DNA of 64,000 bases from CAKSUT01 sp045542335 (GCA_045542335.1 JAZQKV010000116.1:71565-135564), one strand, 5' to 3'; shown: positions 1-9,224, counted from the first letter of the stretch. Translations and numbers: made by a program. The notes: generated from the sequence alone by a model not told the origin.

Positions 1-6
1 GAGAAA

Positions 7-882
7 ATGACAAATTATATTTCATTTCCGGGGCTTGGAATTGATTGGATTGAAGTTCCGAGAGTTGCATTTACGGTTCTCGGAAAACCAATATTCTGGT
101 ATGGCATAATAATTTGCATTGGAATTGTTTTGTCGGTTTTGTATGTTTGCCTGAGAGGAAAAGACGAAGGCATTACCACAGACGACGTTATTGATTATGC
201 GATTTTTCTTGTTCCCATTTCAATTGTCTGTGCAAGACTTTATTTTGTGCTGACAAGTCTTGACAGCTTTCATAGCTTTTACGACGTGATAGCAGTTTGG
301 GAGGGAGGCCTTGCCATTTATGGCGGCATAATCGGAGGATTTTGCACCATTATCGGCGTTAGCCTTTACAAAAAAATTCCGATTCCGAAAATGCTTGATT
401 GCACAGCACCGGGTGTGTTTGTGGGACAGATTCTCGGAAGATGGGGGAATTTTTTCAATGCCGAAGCATATGGAGATCTCACAAAGATTGACATTCTCGG
501 ACACGTCATTGAAACTCCGCATTTCGCAAGTGAGTTTCCCCTGCGTATGCTCATAAGCAGCGCAGACCCCGCTTCTCCTTTGGCACGCATTATTGCGGCA
601 CACCCCACTTTTCTGTATGAATCTGTGTGGAACACAGTTGGATTTGTTATACTGAACGTTGTTTACCGTAAGAAGAAGTTTGATGGTCAGATTGCACTTA
701 TGTATGCGGCATGGTATGGTTTTGGAAGATTTTTTATAGAGGGCTTCAGAACTGACAGCCTTTATGTCGGACCATTCAGAATTTCGCAATTGCTCGGACT
801 TTTGTGCTTTGTCGGATGCACAGCGGCAATTATTGTTATTTCAATAAGAACAAAAAAGAAAACATTGCCCGAAAACTCCTGA
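7..882 (+). CDS. lgt: Prolipoprotein diacylglyceryl transferase
   Basis: Integral membrane enzyme that moves the diacylglyceryl group of phosphatidylglycerol onto the lipobox cysteine of prolipoproteins. The 291-residue length is normal for Lgt. Family motifs are visible: a YGGIIGG loop near residue 103, the signature GRWGNFFNAEAYG near residues 146-158, and the C-terminal YGFGRFFIEGFR segment (about 238-249) with the conserved arginine. About seven hydrophobic segments span the chain. The ATG follows GAGAAA at the very edge of the window, so its ribosome site and promoter cannot be judged. It is the first gene of a co-directional run with folD, shikimate kinase and polC. A probable substrate, the lipoprotein at 56105, lies in this window. 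Confidence 0.96.
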   Translation: MTNYISFPGLGIDWIEVPRVAFTVLGKPIFWYGIIICIGIVLSVLYVCLRGKDEGITTDDVIDYAIFLVPISIVCARLYFVLTSLDSFHSFYDVIAVWEGGLAIYGGIIGGFCTIIGVSLYKKIPIPKMLDCTAPGVFVGQILGRWGNFFNAEAYGDLTKIDILGHVIETPHFASEFPLRMLISSADPASPLARIIAAHPTFLYESVWNTVGFVILNVVYRKKKFDGQIALMYAAWYGFGRFFIEGFRTDSLYVGPFRISQLLGLLCFVGCTAAIIVISIRTKKKTLPENS

Positions 883-955
883 AAGATAAAGACGATGTAG
901 CAAAAGAATACCTTGGGCTACTGTGCCCATTTACATAAACGAAAGGACAAGAATT

Positions 956-1810
956 ATGGCAACAATTATTGACGGAAAAGCAGTTTCCAAAAAGGTCAGA
1001 GAACAGATTAAAACAGAGGCGGCACAGTTTGCCGAAAAAACGGGAGTTGTCCCGGGACTTGCGGTGGTTATCGTTGGCGATGACCCTGCCTCAAAAATAT
1101 ATGTGAGAAACAAGAAGCTTGCCTGCGAGGAATGTGGCTTCTATTCCGAAGAATATGCTCTCCCTGCCGAAACAACAGAAAGCGAATTGCTTGCACTTGT
1201 TGAAAAGCTGAACAACGACAACAAGATTCACGGTATTCTTGTTCAGTCACCCCTGCCGAAGCATCTCAATGAAAAACTTGTCATTGACCATATTTCTCCC
1301 GAAAAGGACGTCGATGCTTTTCACCCTGTGAATGTCGGAAAAATCATGATTGGTGATTATGATTTTCTTCCCTGTACGCCTGCAGGTGTAATGGAGCTTT
1401 TGAGTGAATACGGTATCGACCCTGCCGGAAAGAGCGTGTGCGTTGTTGGCAGAAGCAACATTGTGGGCAAGCCCCAGGCAATGCTTATGCTTCACGCAAA
1501 CGCAACCGTGACAATCTGCCACTCAAGAACAGCTAATCTTTCCGAGGAAACAAGACGTGCCGACATTGTTGTCATGGCAGTTGGAAAAGCAAAGCTTCTC
1601 AAGGGTGATATGATAAAAGATGGTGCAGTTGTTATTGACGTTGGCATGAACAGGGATGAAAACGGGAAGCTTGCAGGCGATGCGGACTTTGATTCCTGCG
1701 AGAAAAAAGCATCCTTCATAACCCCCGTTCCCGGAGGCGTTGGACCCATGACAATAACCATGCTCATGAAAAACACAGTTAAGGCGGCAAAACTTGCTGC
1801 ACAGAAATAA
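956..1810 (+). CDS. folD: Bifunctional methylenetetrahydrofolate dehydrogenase/cyclohydrolase
   Basis: Cytosolic FolD interconverts 5,10-methylene-, methenyl- and 10-formyl-tetrahydrofolate with NADP. The protein begins MATIIDGKAVSKKVREQ and shows the catalytic YVRNKKLACEECG helix, the VQSPLPKH loop, a KDVDAFHP segment, the Rossmann motif VVGRSNIVGKP and the C-terminal TPVPGGVGPMT signature. Length is 284 residues, as usual. An in-frame ATG exists 33 bases upstream, but the GAAAGGA ribosome site at about 940-947 fits the ATG at 956. It is 73 bases downstream of lgt and 24 bases ahead of the shikimate kinase, consistent with one operon. Confidence 0.96.
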   Translation: MATIIDGKAVSKKVREQIKTEAAQFAEKTGVVPGLAVVIVGDDPASKIYVRNKKLACEECGFYSEEYALPAETTESELLALVEKLNNDNKIHGILVQSPLPKHLNEKLVIDHISPEKDVDAFHPVNVGKIMIGDYDFLPCTPAGVMELLSEYGIDPAGKSVCVVGRSNIVGKPQAMLMLHANATVTICHSRTANLSEETRRADIVVMAVGKAKLLKGDMIKDGAVVIDVGMNRDENGKLAGDADFDSCEKKASFITPVPGGVGPMTITMLMKNTVKAAKLAAQK

Positions 1811-1834
1811 TTATTGCTTGCTTGGAAGAAGATT

Positions 1835-2356
1835 ATGGATAAGAAAACAAATATAGTGCTTATCGGTATGCCGGGGTGTGGCAAAAGCACCCTTGGAGTG
1901 CTCACGGCAAAGGCTCTTGGACTTGGATTTGTGGACACCGACCTTGTTATTCAGCATAAAACCGGTAGGATGCTCTATAAAATTGTTGAACAGGACGGAA
2001 AGGATGCCTTTCTCGATGTTGAAAGGGATTCAATTGTTTCAACGGAGTTTGACAGATGCGTTGTTGCAACGGGTGGTAGTGCGGTTTTGCGTGAGCAGAC
2101 CATGGAGCATCTGAAGAAAAACGGAGTTGTGGTTTATCTTGAACTCCCATATTACTCGGTGAAAAGAAGAATAAAGAACATAAAAACAAGGGGAATTGCC
2201 TTTGGTGAGGGAGAAACCCTTGCCGACCTTTACAGAGAAAGGTGTCCCCTTTACGAAAAGTATGCCGATATTGTCATAGCTTGCAGTGGTAAGAATACCG
2301 AGCAGAATGTGAGCGACATTGTTGAAAAGGTTAAAGACCTTGTTGCAACAGAATAA
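1835..2356 (+). CDS. aroK: Shikimate kinase
   Basis: ATP-dependent phosphorylation of shikimate at the 3-hydroxyl, fifth step of the chorismate pathway. A P-loop GMPGCGKST lies at residues 11-19, the substrate-binding aspartate motif FVDTDLVI at about 34-41, and the glycine-rich ATGGSAV at about 79-85, all typical of AroK/AroL. Length is 173 residues. The chosen ATG follows GGAAGAAG; a longer in-frame start at 1814 has no good ribosome site and would add seven atypical residues. No other aromatic-pathway gene is nearby. The symbol is assigned by family, since AroK and AroL cannot be told apart here. Confidence 0.9.
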   Translation: MDKKTNIVLIGMPGCGKSTLGVLTAKALGLGFVDTDLVIQHKTGRMLYKIVEQDGKDAFLDVERDSIVSTEFDRCVVATGGSAVLREQTMEHLKKNGVVVYLELPYYSVKRRIKNIKTRGIAFGEGETLADLYRERCPLYEKYADIVIACSGKNTEQNVSDIVEKVKDLVATE

Positions 2357-2388
2357 AAAATAATGTAAGAACAGACTTAAAGGATAAG

Positions 2389-5300
2389 ATGATGACGGAA
2401 AAAGCACAACTTTTTTTGAAAAAATTCCGCAAGTATTCCCCGTGTGCGGAGGAAATGGCGGCAATAGAGAAAATAACGGATTTTTCTGTGAGGGTTGATG
2501 CCGAAAGACGACTTGTTGACACAAGTCTTTCCCTTGACGGCTATGTCCCTTATGGGGTTATTTTGCAAATGGAGCAGGCAATAATGCAGGCGCATGAATG
2601 TAGCGATGTCCGTATTCGTCCGTGTTATGTGGGAGCTGTGCCGAAAGTTGGGTTTACACTTGACAAAACCGGTGATATTCTCACAGAATTCAGGCGCGAA
2701 AGCGTTTTCGGACGAGGCTTTCTCAATGGTGCCGGCGGTTCATTTGCAGCGACTCCGGGAGATAACGGAAGTGTTTCGGTTATTGACTCGGAAACCTTTG
2801 ATGAGGTTGCAAGCGTATCCGAAAACGCAAATGAAGACGAAGACGGAGAGCAATGTTCAAAGGATAGTTCGGACACGGCAAATACTCTTTATGTAAAGCT
2901 TTGCAATGGCGGACTTTCCATACTTAGCGGTGCAGGTTGTGCAGAAGCACTTTCAAAATTGATAGCCGAGCGTTTCGGGGAGCAATGGAGAATAGTTTTC
3001 ACCGGCAGAACCTCAATTGAGTATGAAGAATACCTTAAAATGGCACCGACTCCGCCACCTATTACTTATATTCCCCCACCACCCGAACAGTTTCATGAGC
3101 AAAAGGAAGACGAGCCCCATGAGCAACAGCTCAATTCCATTTCAGGCGATGAGGCAAAAGCTGTCTGCGACCTTTCAGAGGGCATTGTTGTTTCGGGAAA
3201 TATGAAATTCGATGTGTCCGAACCCGAGGAAATACATGGCAAAATCAAGAATTTTGACATTATGCCCATAAGAAGTATAAGCGAGGAAACAAAGAAGCTA
3301 ACGGTTTGCGGCGAGATTTTCTGCCTTGAAAAAAAGCTTCTTAAAAGCGGTAAAAAATATCTCTTAAGCTTTTTCCTCACGGATAAGGATTCATCTTGCG
3401 TGTGCAAGGTTATTTATGACATTGAAAAGGACGAAGAGTATTCAAAGCTCTCGGACGGAATGTGCATCGCAATGCATGGAAAAGCAAGCTTTGATGATTA
3501 TGATAAGTGTGTTGTCGTGCGTCCGATGGATATTGCCGTAATAAAAAAGATCACAAGGAAAGATAACGCCCCCGAAAAGCGAGTTGAGCTGCATCTTCAC
3601 ACAAATATGTCCTCCATGGACGCAACAGGTGAGCCAAAGGATATTATTAAGCAGGTCAAGGCTTGGGGACAACCTGCCGTTGCCATAACCGACCACGGAA
3701 ATCTTCAGGCATTCCCTCAGACAATGCTTGCCGCAGAAAAACTTGGCGATGTAAAGGTTATCTACGGAATCGAGGCATATTTTGTTGACGACACGGCAAG
3801 AGCCGTTTACGGTAACGCCGATGCAAATTTTTCCGAGGATGAATTTGTTGTTTTTGACATTGAAACAACGGGAACCTCGGTGCGTACCTGCGGAATAACG
3901 GAAATCGGAGCAGTAAAATACAGAGGCGGCGAGGTTTATGACACGTTTAATATTTTTGTCAACCCCGAAATGCCCATTCCCGAAAACATTCAGGAGTTAA
4001 CAGGCATCACCGATGACATGGTTAAGGATGCGCCCACGATTGATAAGGCACTCCCCATGTTCCTTGAATATATCGGAAAAGATGTCCTTGTTGCGCATAA
4101 TGCTTCCTTTGACGTTGGATTTATCCGTAACTTTGCGGAAAAACTTGACCTTAAATTTGACCCTACATACATTGATACTGTTGCCGTTTCGCGATATGTC
4201 AATTCCGACCTCAAGAGCCATAAGCTTGACGCAGTTGCGAAGTATTTCGGCCTTGGCGATTTCAACCACCACAGAGCCGGGGACGATGCACATATGCTTG
4301 CCCTTATTTTTGGAAAAATGGTTGAAAAGCTGAATCTTGAGGGACTTCAGAACATTTCTGCAATGGTTGGAGTTATGTCGCAGAACACAGACCCAAAAAA
4401 GCTGCCGACATTCCACCAGATTATACTTGTTAAAAATCTCGTCGGACTCAAGAATCTTTACCGCATGGTCTCCCAATCATATCTTGATTTTTACCAAAGA
4501 TACCCCCGTATTCCCAAGACTCTTCTCACGGAATACAGAGAGGGGCTCATAATTGGTTCAGCCTGTGAGGCAGGCGAACTTTTCAGGGCAATTCTTGACG
4601 GAAAGCCCAAAAATGATATTGTGGAAATAGCGTCTTTTTATGATTATCTTGAGGTTCAACCCGACGGAAACAACGCTTTTCTTATTGCAAATGGCACTCT
4701 TGCGGACGTTGAGGCATTGCATGAGGTTAACAAAACAATCATATCTCTCGGTGAGGAGCTCGGAAAGCCTGTTGTTGCAACGGGAGATGTGCATTTTATA
4801 AATCCTGAAGATGAGGTAAACCGTCAGATTCTTCTTGCCGCAAAAAAGATGCCCGATGCAGATAAGCATATTCCTCTTTACATGAGAACAACCGAGGAGA
4901 TGCTTGAGGAATTTGCATATCTCGGAGAGGAGAAGGCATATGAGATTGTTGTCACAAACACACGCCTCATTGCCGACATGGTAGAACAGGTTCGCCCCAT
5001 TCCCGAGGGCAACTATCCTCCGAGCATGGAGGGTGCCGAGGAGGAGCTTTCAAATAACTGTTACAACAAGGCAAAGGAGATGTACGGTGATCCGCTTCCG
5101 CAGATTGTTGCCGACAGACTTGAAAGAGAGCTTACCTCCATTATCAAAAACGGTTTTGCGCCGCTTTATGTCATTGCCCGCCGCCTTATTGCATACAGTG
5201 AGGAAAGAGGCTATCAGGTTGGTTCAAGAGGCTCGGTTGGCTCGTCTTTTGCGGCAACCATGGGCGGAATCACCGAGGTAAACCCTCTGCCACCTCATTA

Positions 5301-6885
5301 CAGATGCCCGAAATGTTTGTATTCGGAGTTTATCAATGACGGTTCGGTTGGCTCCGGCTTTGACCTTCCCGATAAGGAATGTCCCAAATGCGGAACTTCA
5401 ATGAAGCACGACGGACACGACATTCCCTTTGAAACATTCCTTGGCTTTAACGGCGACAAATCCCCGGATATTGACCTTAACTTTTCGGGTGATGTACAGG
5501 GCGATGCCCATAAATACACAGAAGTTCTTTTTGGCGAGGGACACGTTTTCCGTGCAGGAACGCTCGGCACACTTGCCGAAAAGACGGCATATGGCTTTGT
5601 TAAAAAGTATTGCGAGGAAAAGGGAATTGTTCTTAACAAGGCGGAGGAAACAAGACTTTCAAAGGGCTGTGAGGGAGTTAAGAGAACCACAGGACAGCAT
5701 CCCGGAGGCATCATCGTTGTTCCGAAAGAATACCAGGTGTATGACTTCACTCCTGTTCAGCACCCTGCCGATGACGTTAAGAGCGACACGGTCACCACGC
5801 ACTTTGCTTTTGAATATCTTCACGACACCATTCTCAAGCTCGATTTGCTCGGACACGATGTGCCGACAAAATACAGAATGATGGAGCGTTACGGCAACTT
5901 AAATATTCTCGACATACCGCTTTCAGACCCGGAAGTTATGGAGCTGTTTTTGTCCACAAAATCCCTTGGCGTAAACCCCGAGGACATCGGAAGCGAGGTC
6001 GGAACATTCGGACTTCCCGAATTTGGCACAAAGTTTGTGCGTCAGATGCTTGTTGATTCAAAGCCGAAGAATTTCACCGATTTGCTTCAGATTTCGGGAC
6101 TTTCTCATGGAACAGACGTGTGGCTTGGAAATGCGCAGGATCTTATCAAGGACGGCATCTGCACCATTTCCGACGTTATCGGAACCCGTGACAGTATCAT
6201 GGTTTATCTCATTTACCACGGACTTGACAGAAGTATGTCCTTCAAAATAATGGAGGACGTGCGAAAGGGCAGAGGTCTGAAACCTGAATATGAGGAAGAA
6301 ATGCTCAAGCATGATGTCCCTGAATGGTATATCGCCTCATGTAAGAAGATAAAGTATATGTTCCCTAAGGCTCATGCGGCGGCGTATGTTATCTCGTCGC
6401 TAAGACTTGGCTGGATGAAGGTGCATAAACCCCTTGAATTTTATGCGGCATTTTTCACGGTTGCTCCCGGTGGCTTTGATGCCGAAATTGTCGGCAAAGG
6501 AAAGAAGTTTATCGAGCAGACCATGAAAGAGATTGAAACCAAGGGCAAGGATGCAACGCAGAAAGATGCGGAACTTTATTCCACACTTCAGCTTGCAAAC
6601 GAGGCTTGCGCCAGAGGCATCAAATTCCTGCCTGTTGACCTTTACAAGTCAAAAGCGTTTGCATTTCTGCCCGAAGACGGTGCGGTGAGAATGCCGTTTT
6701 CATCGCTTGCAGGACTCGGTGACGTTGCCGCACAGAGCATTGAAAATGCCGCAGCAGAAAGAAAAATTCTTTCCATTGAGGACCTGAGGAACAGAGCGCA
6801 GATTTCCCGGGCAGTGCTTGATATTTTGCAGCGCAACGGCGTTCTTGATGACCTTTCTCCAACAAATCAGATGACAATGTTTTAA
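2389..6885 (+). CDS. polC: DNA polymerase III alpha subunit, PolC type
   Basis: Replicative DNA polymerase of low-GC Gram-positives, with built-in 3'-5' exonuclease. The order of domains is normal for PolC: N-terminal domain, OB fold at about 260-385, PHP domain opening with VELHLHTNMSSMDA near 400, DEDD exonuclease inserted in the PHP domain (VVFDIETTGTS near 486, HNASFDVGFI near 567, HRAGDDAHML near 628), zinc-binding CPKC/CPKCG pair near 972-1005, and the polymerase active-site motif SPDIDLNFSG near 1025. The 1498-residue length is slightly above the usual ~1440; the excess lies in a low-complexity acidic, proline-rich stretch at about 120-250. AAAGGA precedes tandem ATGs at 2389 and 2392; either could start. 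The last gene but one of the lgt operon. Confidence 0.97.
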   Translation: MMTEKAQLFLKKFRKYSPCAEEMAAIEKITDFSVRVDAERRLVDTSLSLDGYVPYGVILQMEQAIMQAHECSDVRIRPCYVGAVPKVGFTLDKTGDILTEFRRESVFGRGFLNGAGGSFAATPGDNGSVSVIDSETFDEVASVSENANEDEDGEQCSKDSSDTANTLYVKLCNGGLSILSGAGCAEALSKLIAERFGEQWRIVFTGRTSIEYEEYLKMAPTPPPITYIPPPPEQFHEQKEDEPHEQQLNSISGDEAKAVCDLSEGIVVSGNMKFDVSEPEEIHGKIKNFDIMPIRSISEETKKLTVCGEIFCLEKKLLKSGKKYLLSFFLTDKDSSCVCKVIYDIEKDEEYSKLSDGMCIAMHGKASFDDYDKCVVVRPMDIAVIKKITRKDNAPEKRVELHLHTNMSSMDATGEPKDIIKQVKAWGQPAVAITDHGNLQAFPQTMLAAEKLGDVKVIYGIEAYFVDDTARAVYGNADANFSEDEFVVFDIETTGTSVRTCGITEIGAVKYRGGEVYDTFNIFVNPEMPIPENIQELTGITDDMVKDAPTIDKALPMFLEYIGKDVLVAHNASFDVGFIRNFAEKLDLKFDPTYIDTVAVSRYVNSDLKSHKLDAVAKYFGLGDFNHHRAGDDAHMLALIFGKMVEKLNLEGLQNISAMVGVMSQNTDPKKLPTFHQIILVKNLVGLKNLYRMVSQSYLDFYQRYPRIPKTLLTEYREGLIIGSACEAGELFRAILDGKPKNDIVEIASFYDYLEVQPDGNNAFLIANGTLADVEALHEVNKTIISLGEELGKPVVATGDVHFINPEDEVNRQILLAAKKMPDADKHIPLYMRTTEEMLEEFAYLGEEKAYEIVVTNTRLIADMVEQVRPIPEGNYPPSMEGAEEELSNNCYNKAKEMYGDPLPQIVADRLERELTSIIKNGFAPLYVIARRLIAYSEERGYQVGSRGSVGSSFAATMGGITEVNPLPPHYRCPKCLYSEFINDGSVGSGFDLPDKECPKCGTSMKHDGHDIPFETFLGFNGDKSPDIDLNFSGDVQGDAHKYTEVLFGEGHVFRAGTLGTLAEKTAYGFVKKYCEEKGIVLNKAEETRLSKGCEGVKRTTGQHPGGIIVVPKEYQVYDFTPVQHPADDVKSDTVTTHFAFEYLHDTILKLDLLGHDVPTKYRMMERYGNLNILDIPLSDPEVMELFLSTKSLGVNPEDIGSEVGTFGLPEFGTKFVRQMLVDSKPKNFTDLLQISGLSHGTDVWLGNAQDLIKDGICTISDVIGTRDSIMVYLIYHGLDRSMSFKIMEDVRKGRGLKPEYEEEMLKHDVPEWYIASCKKIKYMFPKAHAAAYVISSLRLGWMKVHKPLEFYAAFFTVAPGGFDAEIVGKGKKFIEQTMKEIETKGKDATQKDAELYSTLQLANEACARGIKFLPVDLYKSKAFAFLPEDGAVRMPFSSLAGLGDVAAQSIENAAAERKILSIEDLRNRAQISRAVLDILQRNGVLDDLSPTNQMTMF

Positions 6886-6939
6886 TTGATGCGTGTTTCT
6901 ATATCCGATTTTATTAAAACAGAAAAGGAAGAGCTTTGC

Positions 6940-7188
6940 ATGAAAATTGTCGTTGACAGAATTGAAAAAATAGCCGACAAGAATGAATACTTTGCCGTGT
7001 GCGAGTTTACCGATAAAGATGGAAACAAAGAAATGCGGAACATCTCCACGGCTGATTTGCCCAATGACGTTAAAGAGGGCGATGCTCTTGAACTGTGTGA
7101 CGGCGTTTTTTGTATCAAAGCAGAGAAGTCCGCTTTAAAAAAGCTTGGCATCAGAGAACGCTTTAACAGGCTTATCGGTAAAATATAA
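6940..7188 (+). CDS. DUF3006 domain-containing protein
   Basis: An 82-residue protein starting MKIVVDRIEKIADKNE, with an acidic middle and a basic C-terminal tail. The pattern (IVVDRIE followed by an alternating hydrophobic beta segment and a DLPNDVKEGDAL block) matches the small DUF3006 family common in Firmicutes, which has no established function. The ATG at 6940 is preceded by AAAAGGAAGAG with good spacing; an in-frame ATG directly after the polC stop at 6886 would add 18 residues with a weaker site. Only 54 bases separate it from polC, so it is probably co-transcribed. Soluble, no signal peptide. Confidence 0.75.
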   Translation: MKIVVDRIEKIADKNEYFAVCEFTDKDGNKEMRNISTADLPNDVKEGDALELCDGVFCIKAEKSALKKLGIRERFNRLIGKI

Positions 7189-7207
7189 GCTCGGAGAAAA
7201 TATTTAT

Positions 7208-7324
7208 ATGACGCTTCTTATGCGTGTTGCCGGGCATAGTTATTATTTTACAAATTTCTGTTCAAACATCCGTGAGAAGATTATCAAGAGGACAGAAAAC
7301 GGAGAATATAAGCATCAGCTTTAA
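7208..7324 (+). CDS. Possible 38-residue small protein
   Basis: A short reading frame from ATG at 7208, preceded by CGGAGAAA at a spacing of about 10 bases, ending just before the operon terminator at 7331. The product begins MTLLMRVAGHSYYFTNFC and has a basic C-terminal half. I recognise no family. It lies 19 bases after the DUF3006 gene, inside the same transcript. It could equally be untranslated 3' sequence; the support is only position, ribosome-site resemblance and an intact frame. Confidence 0.25.
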   Translation: MTLLMRVAGHSYYFTNFCSNIREKIIKRTENGEYKHQL

Positions 7325-7330
7325 AACAAA

Positions 7331-7366
7331 AAAATCGGGCACTTTGGATAGTGTCCGATTTTTCTT
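7331..7366. terminator. Rho-independent terminator of the polC operon, symmetrical
   Basis: Stem ATCGGGCACT / AGTGTCCGAT with a six-base loop (one G-T pair), followed by TTTTTC on the plus strand and preceded by seven A on that strand. It can therefore stop the polC run and also back up the tRNA terminator arriving from the other side. Confidence 0.85.
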
Positions 7367-7380
7367 GTGTTTAGGGTAAT

Positions 7381-7416
7381 AAAAAAATAAACGGCACCTC
7401 TTTTGAGTTGCCGTTT
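7381..7416 (-). terminator. Terminator of the tRNA operon
   Basis: Read on the minus strand, stem AAACGGCA-CTC / GAG-TGCCGTTT with an AAAA loop is followed by A and seven T (7387-7381). It lies six bases downstream of the tRNA-Glu CCA end. Confidence 0.85.
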
Positions 7417-7421
7417 GCGCT

Positions 7422-7496
7422 TGGTGACCCGTACGGGAATCGAACCCATGTTACAGCCGTGAAAGGGCCGTGTCTTAACCGCTTGACCAACGGGCC
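7422..7496 (-). tRNA. tRNA-Glu (TTC)
   Basis: 75 bases with encoded CCA. The acceptor stem GGCCCGT pairs with ACGGGTC, with one G-U pair at the second position. The T loop is TTCGATT. The anticodon loop CTTTCAC gives anticodon TTC. Second gene of a two-tRNA operon, read on the minus strand. Confidence 0.96.
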
Positions 7497-7527
7497 ATGA
7501 AAAGCTGAACCTTGTCGGAACAGCTTT

Positions 7528-7604
7528 TGGTAGCGGAAGTCGGATTTGAACCAACGACCTGCCGGGTATGAACCGGATGCTCTAGCCAGCTGAGCTATTC
7601 CGCC
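7528..7604 (-). tRNA. Elongator tRNA-Met (CAT)
   Basis: 77 bases with encoded CCA. Acceptor stem GGCGGAA/TTCCGCT with the G1-U72 pair, D arm AGCTCAGCTGGCTAGAGC, anticodon loop TTCATAC (CAT). The body closely resembles the elongator tRNA-Met of Bacillus, and the three consecutive G-C pairs of the initiator anticodon stem are absent. A tRNA-Ile2 with modified CAT is less likely. First gene of the tRNA operon. Confidence 0.92.
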
Positions 7605-7648
7605 ATGCTCTGACGTTTTCGGGATTGTTCCCTCAACATTGCTTGATT

Positions 7649-7677
7649 ATTATAACAGAAAACAGGCGATTTGTCAA
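7649..7677 (-). promoter_or_regulatory. Sigma-A promoter of the tRNA operon
   Basis: On the minus strand a perfect -35 TTGACA (7677-7672), 17-base spacer and perfect -10 TATAAT (7654-7649). Transcription would start near 7642, about 38 bases before tRNA-Met. Confidence 0.9.
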
Positions 7678-7942
7678 GACGTTTTCGAGATTTTTTGCCT
7701 TTTCTCTTTTTCTCACATTAAATCGGCTCAATTTTAAATATATTTTGTTCATCTTGCACTAAAAATGCGCTTTGGCCAATTGCTGAGTGAATTTGCATTT
7801 TTTCTGAGAGAAATTCAATTTGGAACATACTCTGTATTTTTAGTCGGATTTGTTTTGAAATTATATCATGCTCCATTTCGCATTGTCTTTGCCTGCGTTG
7901 CCCACGTTTACAAAAAATTAACAGCATTAACACCCAAAGGTA
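7678..7942. other. AT-rich gap between tRNA promoter and hrcA promoter
   Basis: I see no gene here. A 64-codon frame at 7765-7959 runs into the hrcA promoter, has no ribosome site and a low-complexity product; I do not call it. Confidence 0.5.
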
Positions 7943-7971
7943 TTGACAAAAAGCAGTAAATGTTGTAAAAT
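7943..7971 (+). promoter_or_regulatory. Sigma-A promoter of hrcA-grpE-dnaK-dnaJ
   Basis: Perfect -35 TTGACA (7943-7948), 17-base spacer, -10 TAAAAT (7966-7971). The predicted start near 7978 coincides with the left arm of CIRCE, so bound HrcA would block initiation directly. Confidence 0.92.
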
Positions 7972-7978
7972 TATCACG

Positions 7979-8005
7979 TTAGCACTCGAAGGCGTTGAGT
8001 GCTAA
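7979..8005 (+). promoter_or_regulatory. CIRCE operator (HrcA binding site)
   Basis: Exact match to the CIRCE consensus: TTAGCACTC, nine-base spacer, GAGTGCTAA. It spans the predicted transcription start and ends a few bases before the hrcA ribosome site AAAGGAGG. The right arm overlaps that leader, so repression is expected to be autogenous. No second copy was seen ahead of grpE, dnaK, dnaJ, clpP or tig. Confidence 0.97.
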
Positions 8006-8019
8006 AAGGAGGCGAGAAA

Positions 8020-9186
8020 GTGGAACTTAATGAGCGCAAGAAACAGATACTCAAAATGATAATCGATGCTTATATCGATTCCGGCGAACCTGTCGGCTCA
8101 AAGTATCTCACTCAGCATGGCGGACTTTCACTTTCCTCCGCAACTATCCGAAATGAGATGAGCGAGCTTGAGGAAATGGGTTATCTCGATAAGCCCCATA
8201 CCTCGGCAGGACGTATTCCGTCCTCCGCCGGATACAGATTTTATGTGGATAAACTCATGGAGGATTACCGCCTCAATATGGAGGAGCTTGAGCTTCTCAA
8301 TGACCTCACCAAATTCAAAACCGCCGAAACCGAAAGACTCATGGAGCGTGCGGGAAGAATTATGTCGGGTGTAACGAGATATGCCTCTGTGTCTGTTGCA
8401 TCAAAACCCGGTTGCACAACTGTGGCTAAATTTGATGCAATGCTTCTTGGCGAAAAAAGCTTCCTGCTTGTTATGATAACGCAGCTTGGCGAGGTCAAAA
8501 CAAGCGTTATAAATTCCGAGATTACCGTGACAGAGAGCGATATTGTCCGCATGAAGCCAATACTCAATAAGTATCTTGTAGGAGTTCCGCTTGACGGTGT
8601 TCAGCTTGAAACGGTGTTCTTGATTGAGGAAGAACTCGGACGGCTCAGAAGCCTTGCAAATCCAATTCTCCGTGCGGCTTTCAATGCGGCAAAGGGAACG
8701 GGCTTCGATAGCGTTAAGGTTGACGGCGTTACAAATCTGCTTGAATATCCCGAATTTTCCGATATCGATAAGGTGCGTTCGCTTATGCAAACCTTTGAGC
8801 AACATTCGGGCGATATAAAACAGCTTATTTCGCGCACAGACGGCGAAACTAACGCAAATCGTGAGGATGGTTTAAACACTACAGGGCTTGTGCCGATAAG
8901 CACAGACGGCATACGCGCAGGTGACCACGGCGTGAAAATCTATATCGGAGATCAGTCCGGTGACTCTGTTCTTTCAGACACAAGCATTGTTTATTGCTCT
9001 GTTCCCATTGGCGGAACAAATGCGGTAATCGGTGTTATCGGTCCGAGAAGAATGGATTATAAAAAGGTTGTTTCAAGTCTGAGGTATTTTGCCGAGGGAC
9101 TTGAGGGACTTGCAAAGGGGCTCGGAAACGGAGCAGAAAAGCCAAAGGAGCTTCCCGGTGCAGGCGAAAATGACAAAAACCCTTAA
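8020..9186 (+). CDS. hrcA: Heat-inducible transcription repressor HrcA
   Basis: Represses class I heat-shock genes by binding CIRCE; its activity depends on the GroE chaperonin in studied species. The N-terminal winged helix is clear: VELNERKKQILKMIID, then GEPVGSKYLT and LSSATIRNEMSELEEMGYL at about 24-60, and HTSAGRIPSSAGYRFYVD. The start is the GTG at 8020 after AAAGGAGG; the in-frame GTG at 7999 lies inside CIRCE and is rejected. At 388 residues it is 40-50 longer than usual. The excess includes a polar insert at about residues 262-300 (SRTDGETNANREDGLNTTG) inside the GAF-like region and a Gly/Lys/Pro-rich tail. Confidence 0.96.
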   Translation: MELNERKKQILKMIIDAYIDSGEPVGSKYLTQHGGLSLSSATIRNEMSELEEMGYLDKPHTSAGRIPSSAGYRFYVDKLMEDYRLNMEELELLNDLTKFKTAETERLMERAGRIMSGVTRYASVSVASKPGCTTVAKFDAMLLGEKSFLLVMITQLGEVKTSVINSEITVTESDIVRMKPILNKYLVGVPLDGVQLETVFLIEEELGRLRSLANPILRAAFNAAKGTGFDSVKVDGVTNLLEYPEFSDIDKVRSLMQTFEQHSGDIKQLISRTDGETNANREDGLNTTGLVPISTDGIRAGDHGVKIYIGDQSGDSVLSDTSIVYCSVPIGGTNAVIGVIGPRRMDYKKVVSSLRYFAEGLEGLAKGLGNGAEKPKELPGAGENDKNP

Positions 9187-9224
9187 AAATAAAAACTTTG
9201 AACAAGGAGGTATGAAAGAGAGTA

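Noticed and set aside
7765..7959. 64-codon frame between the tRNA and hrcA promoters
   Set aside because: Overlaps the hrcA promoter, lacks a ribosome site and has no recognisable product.
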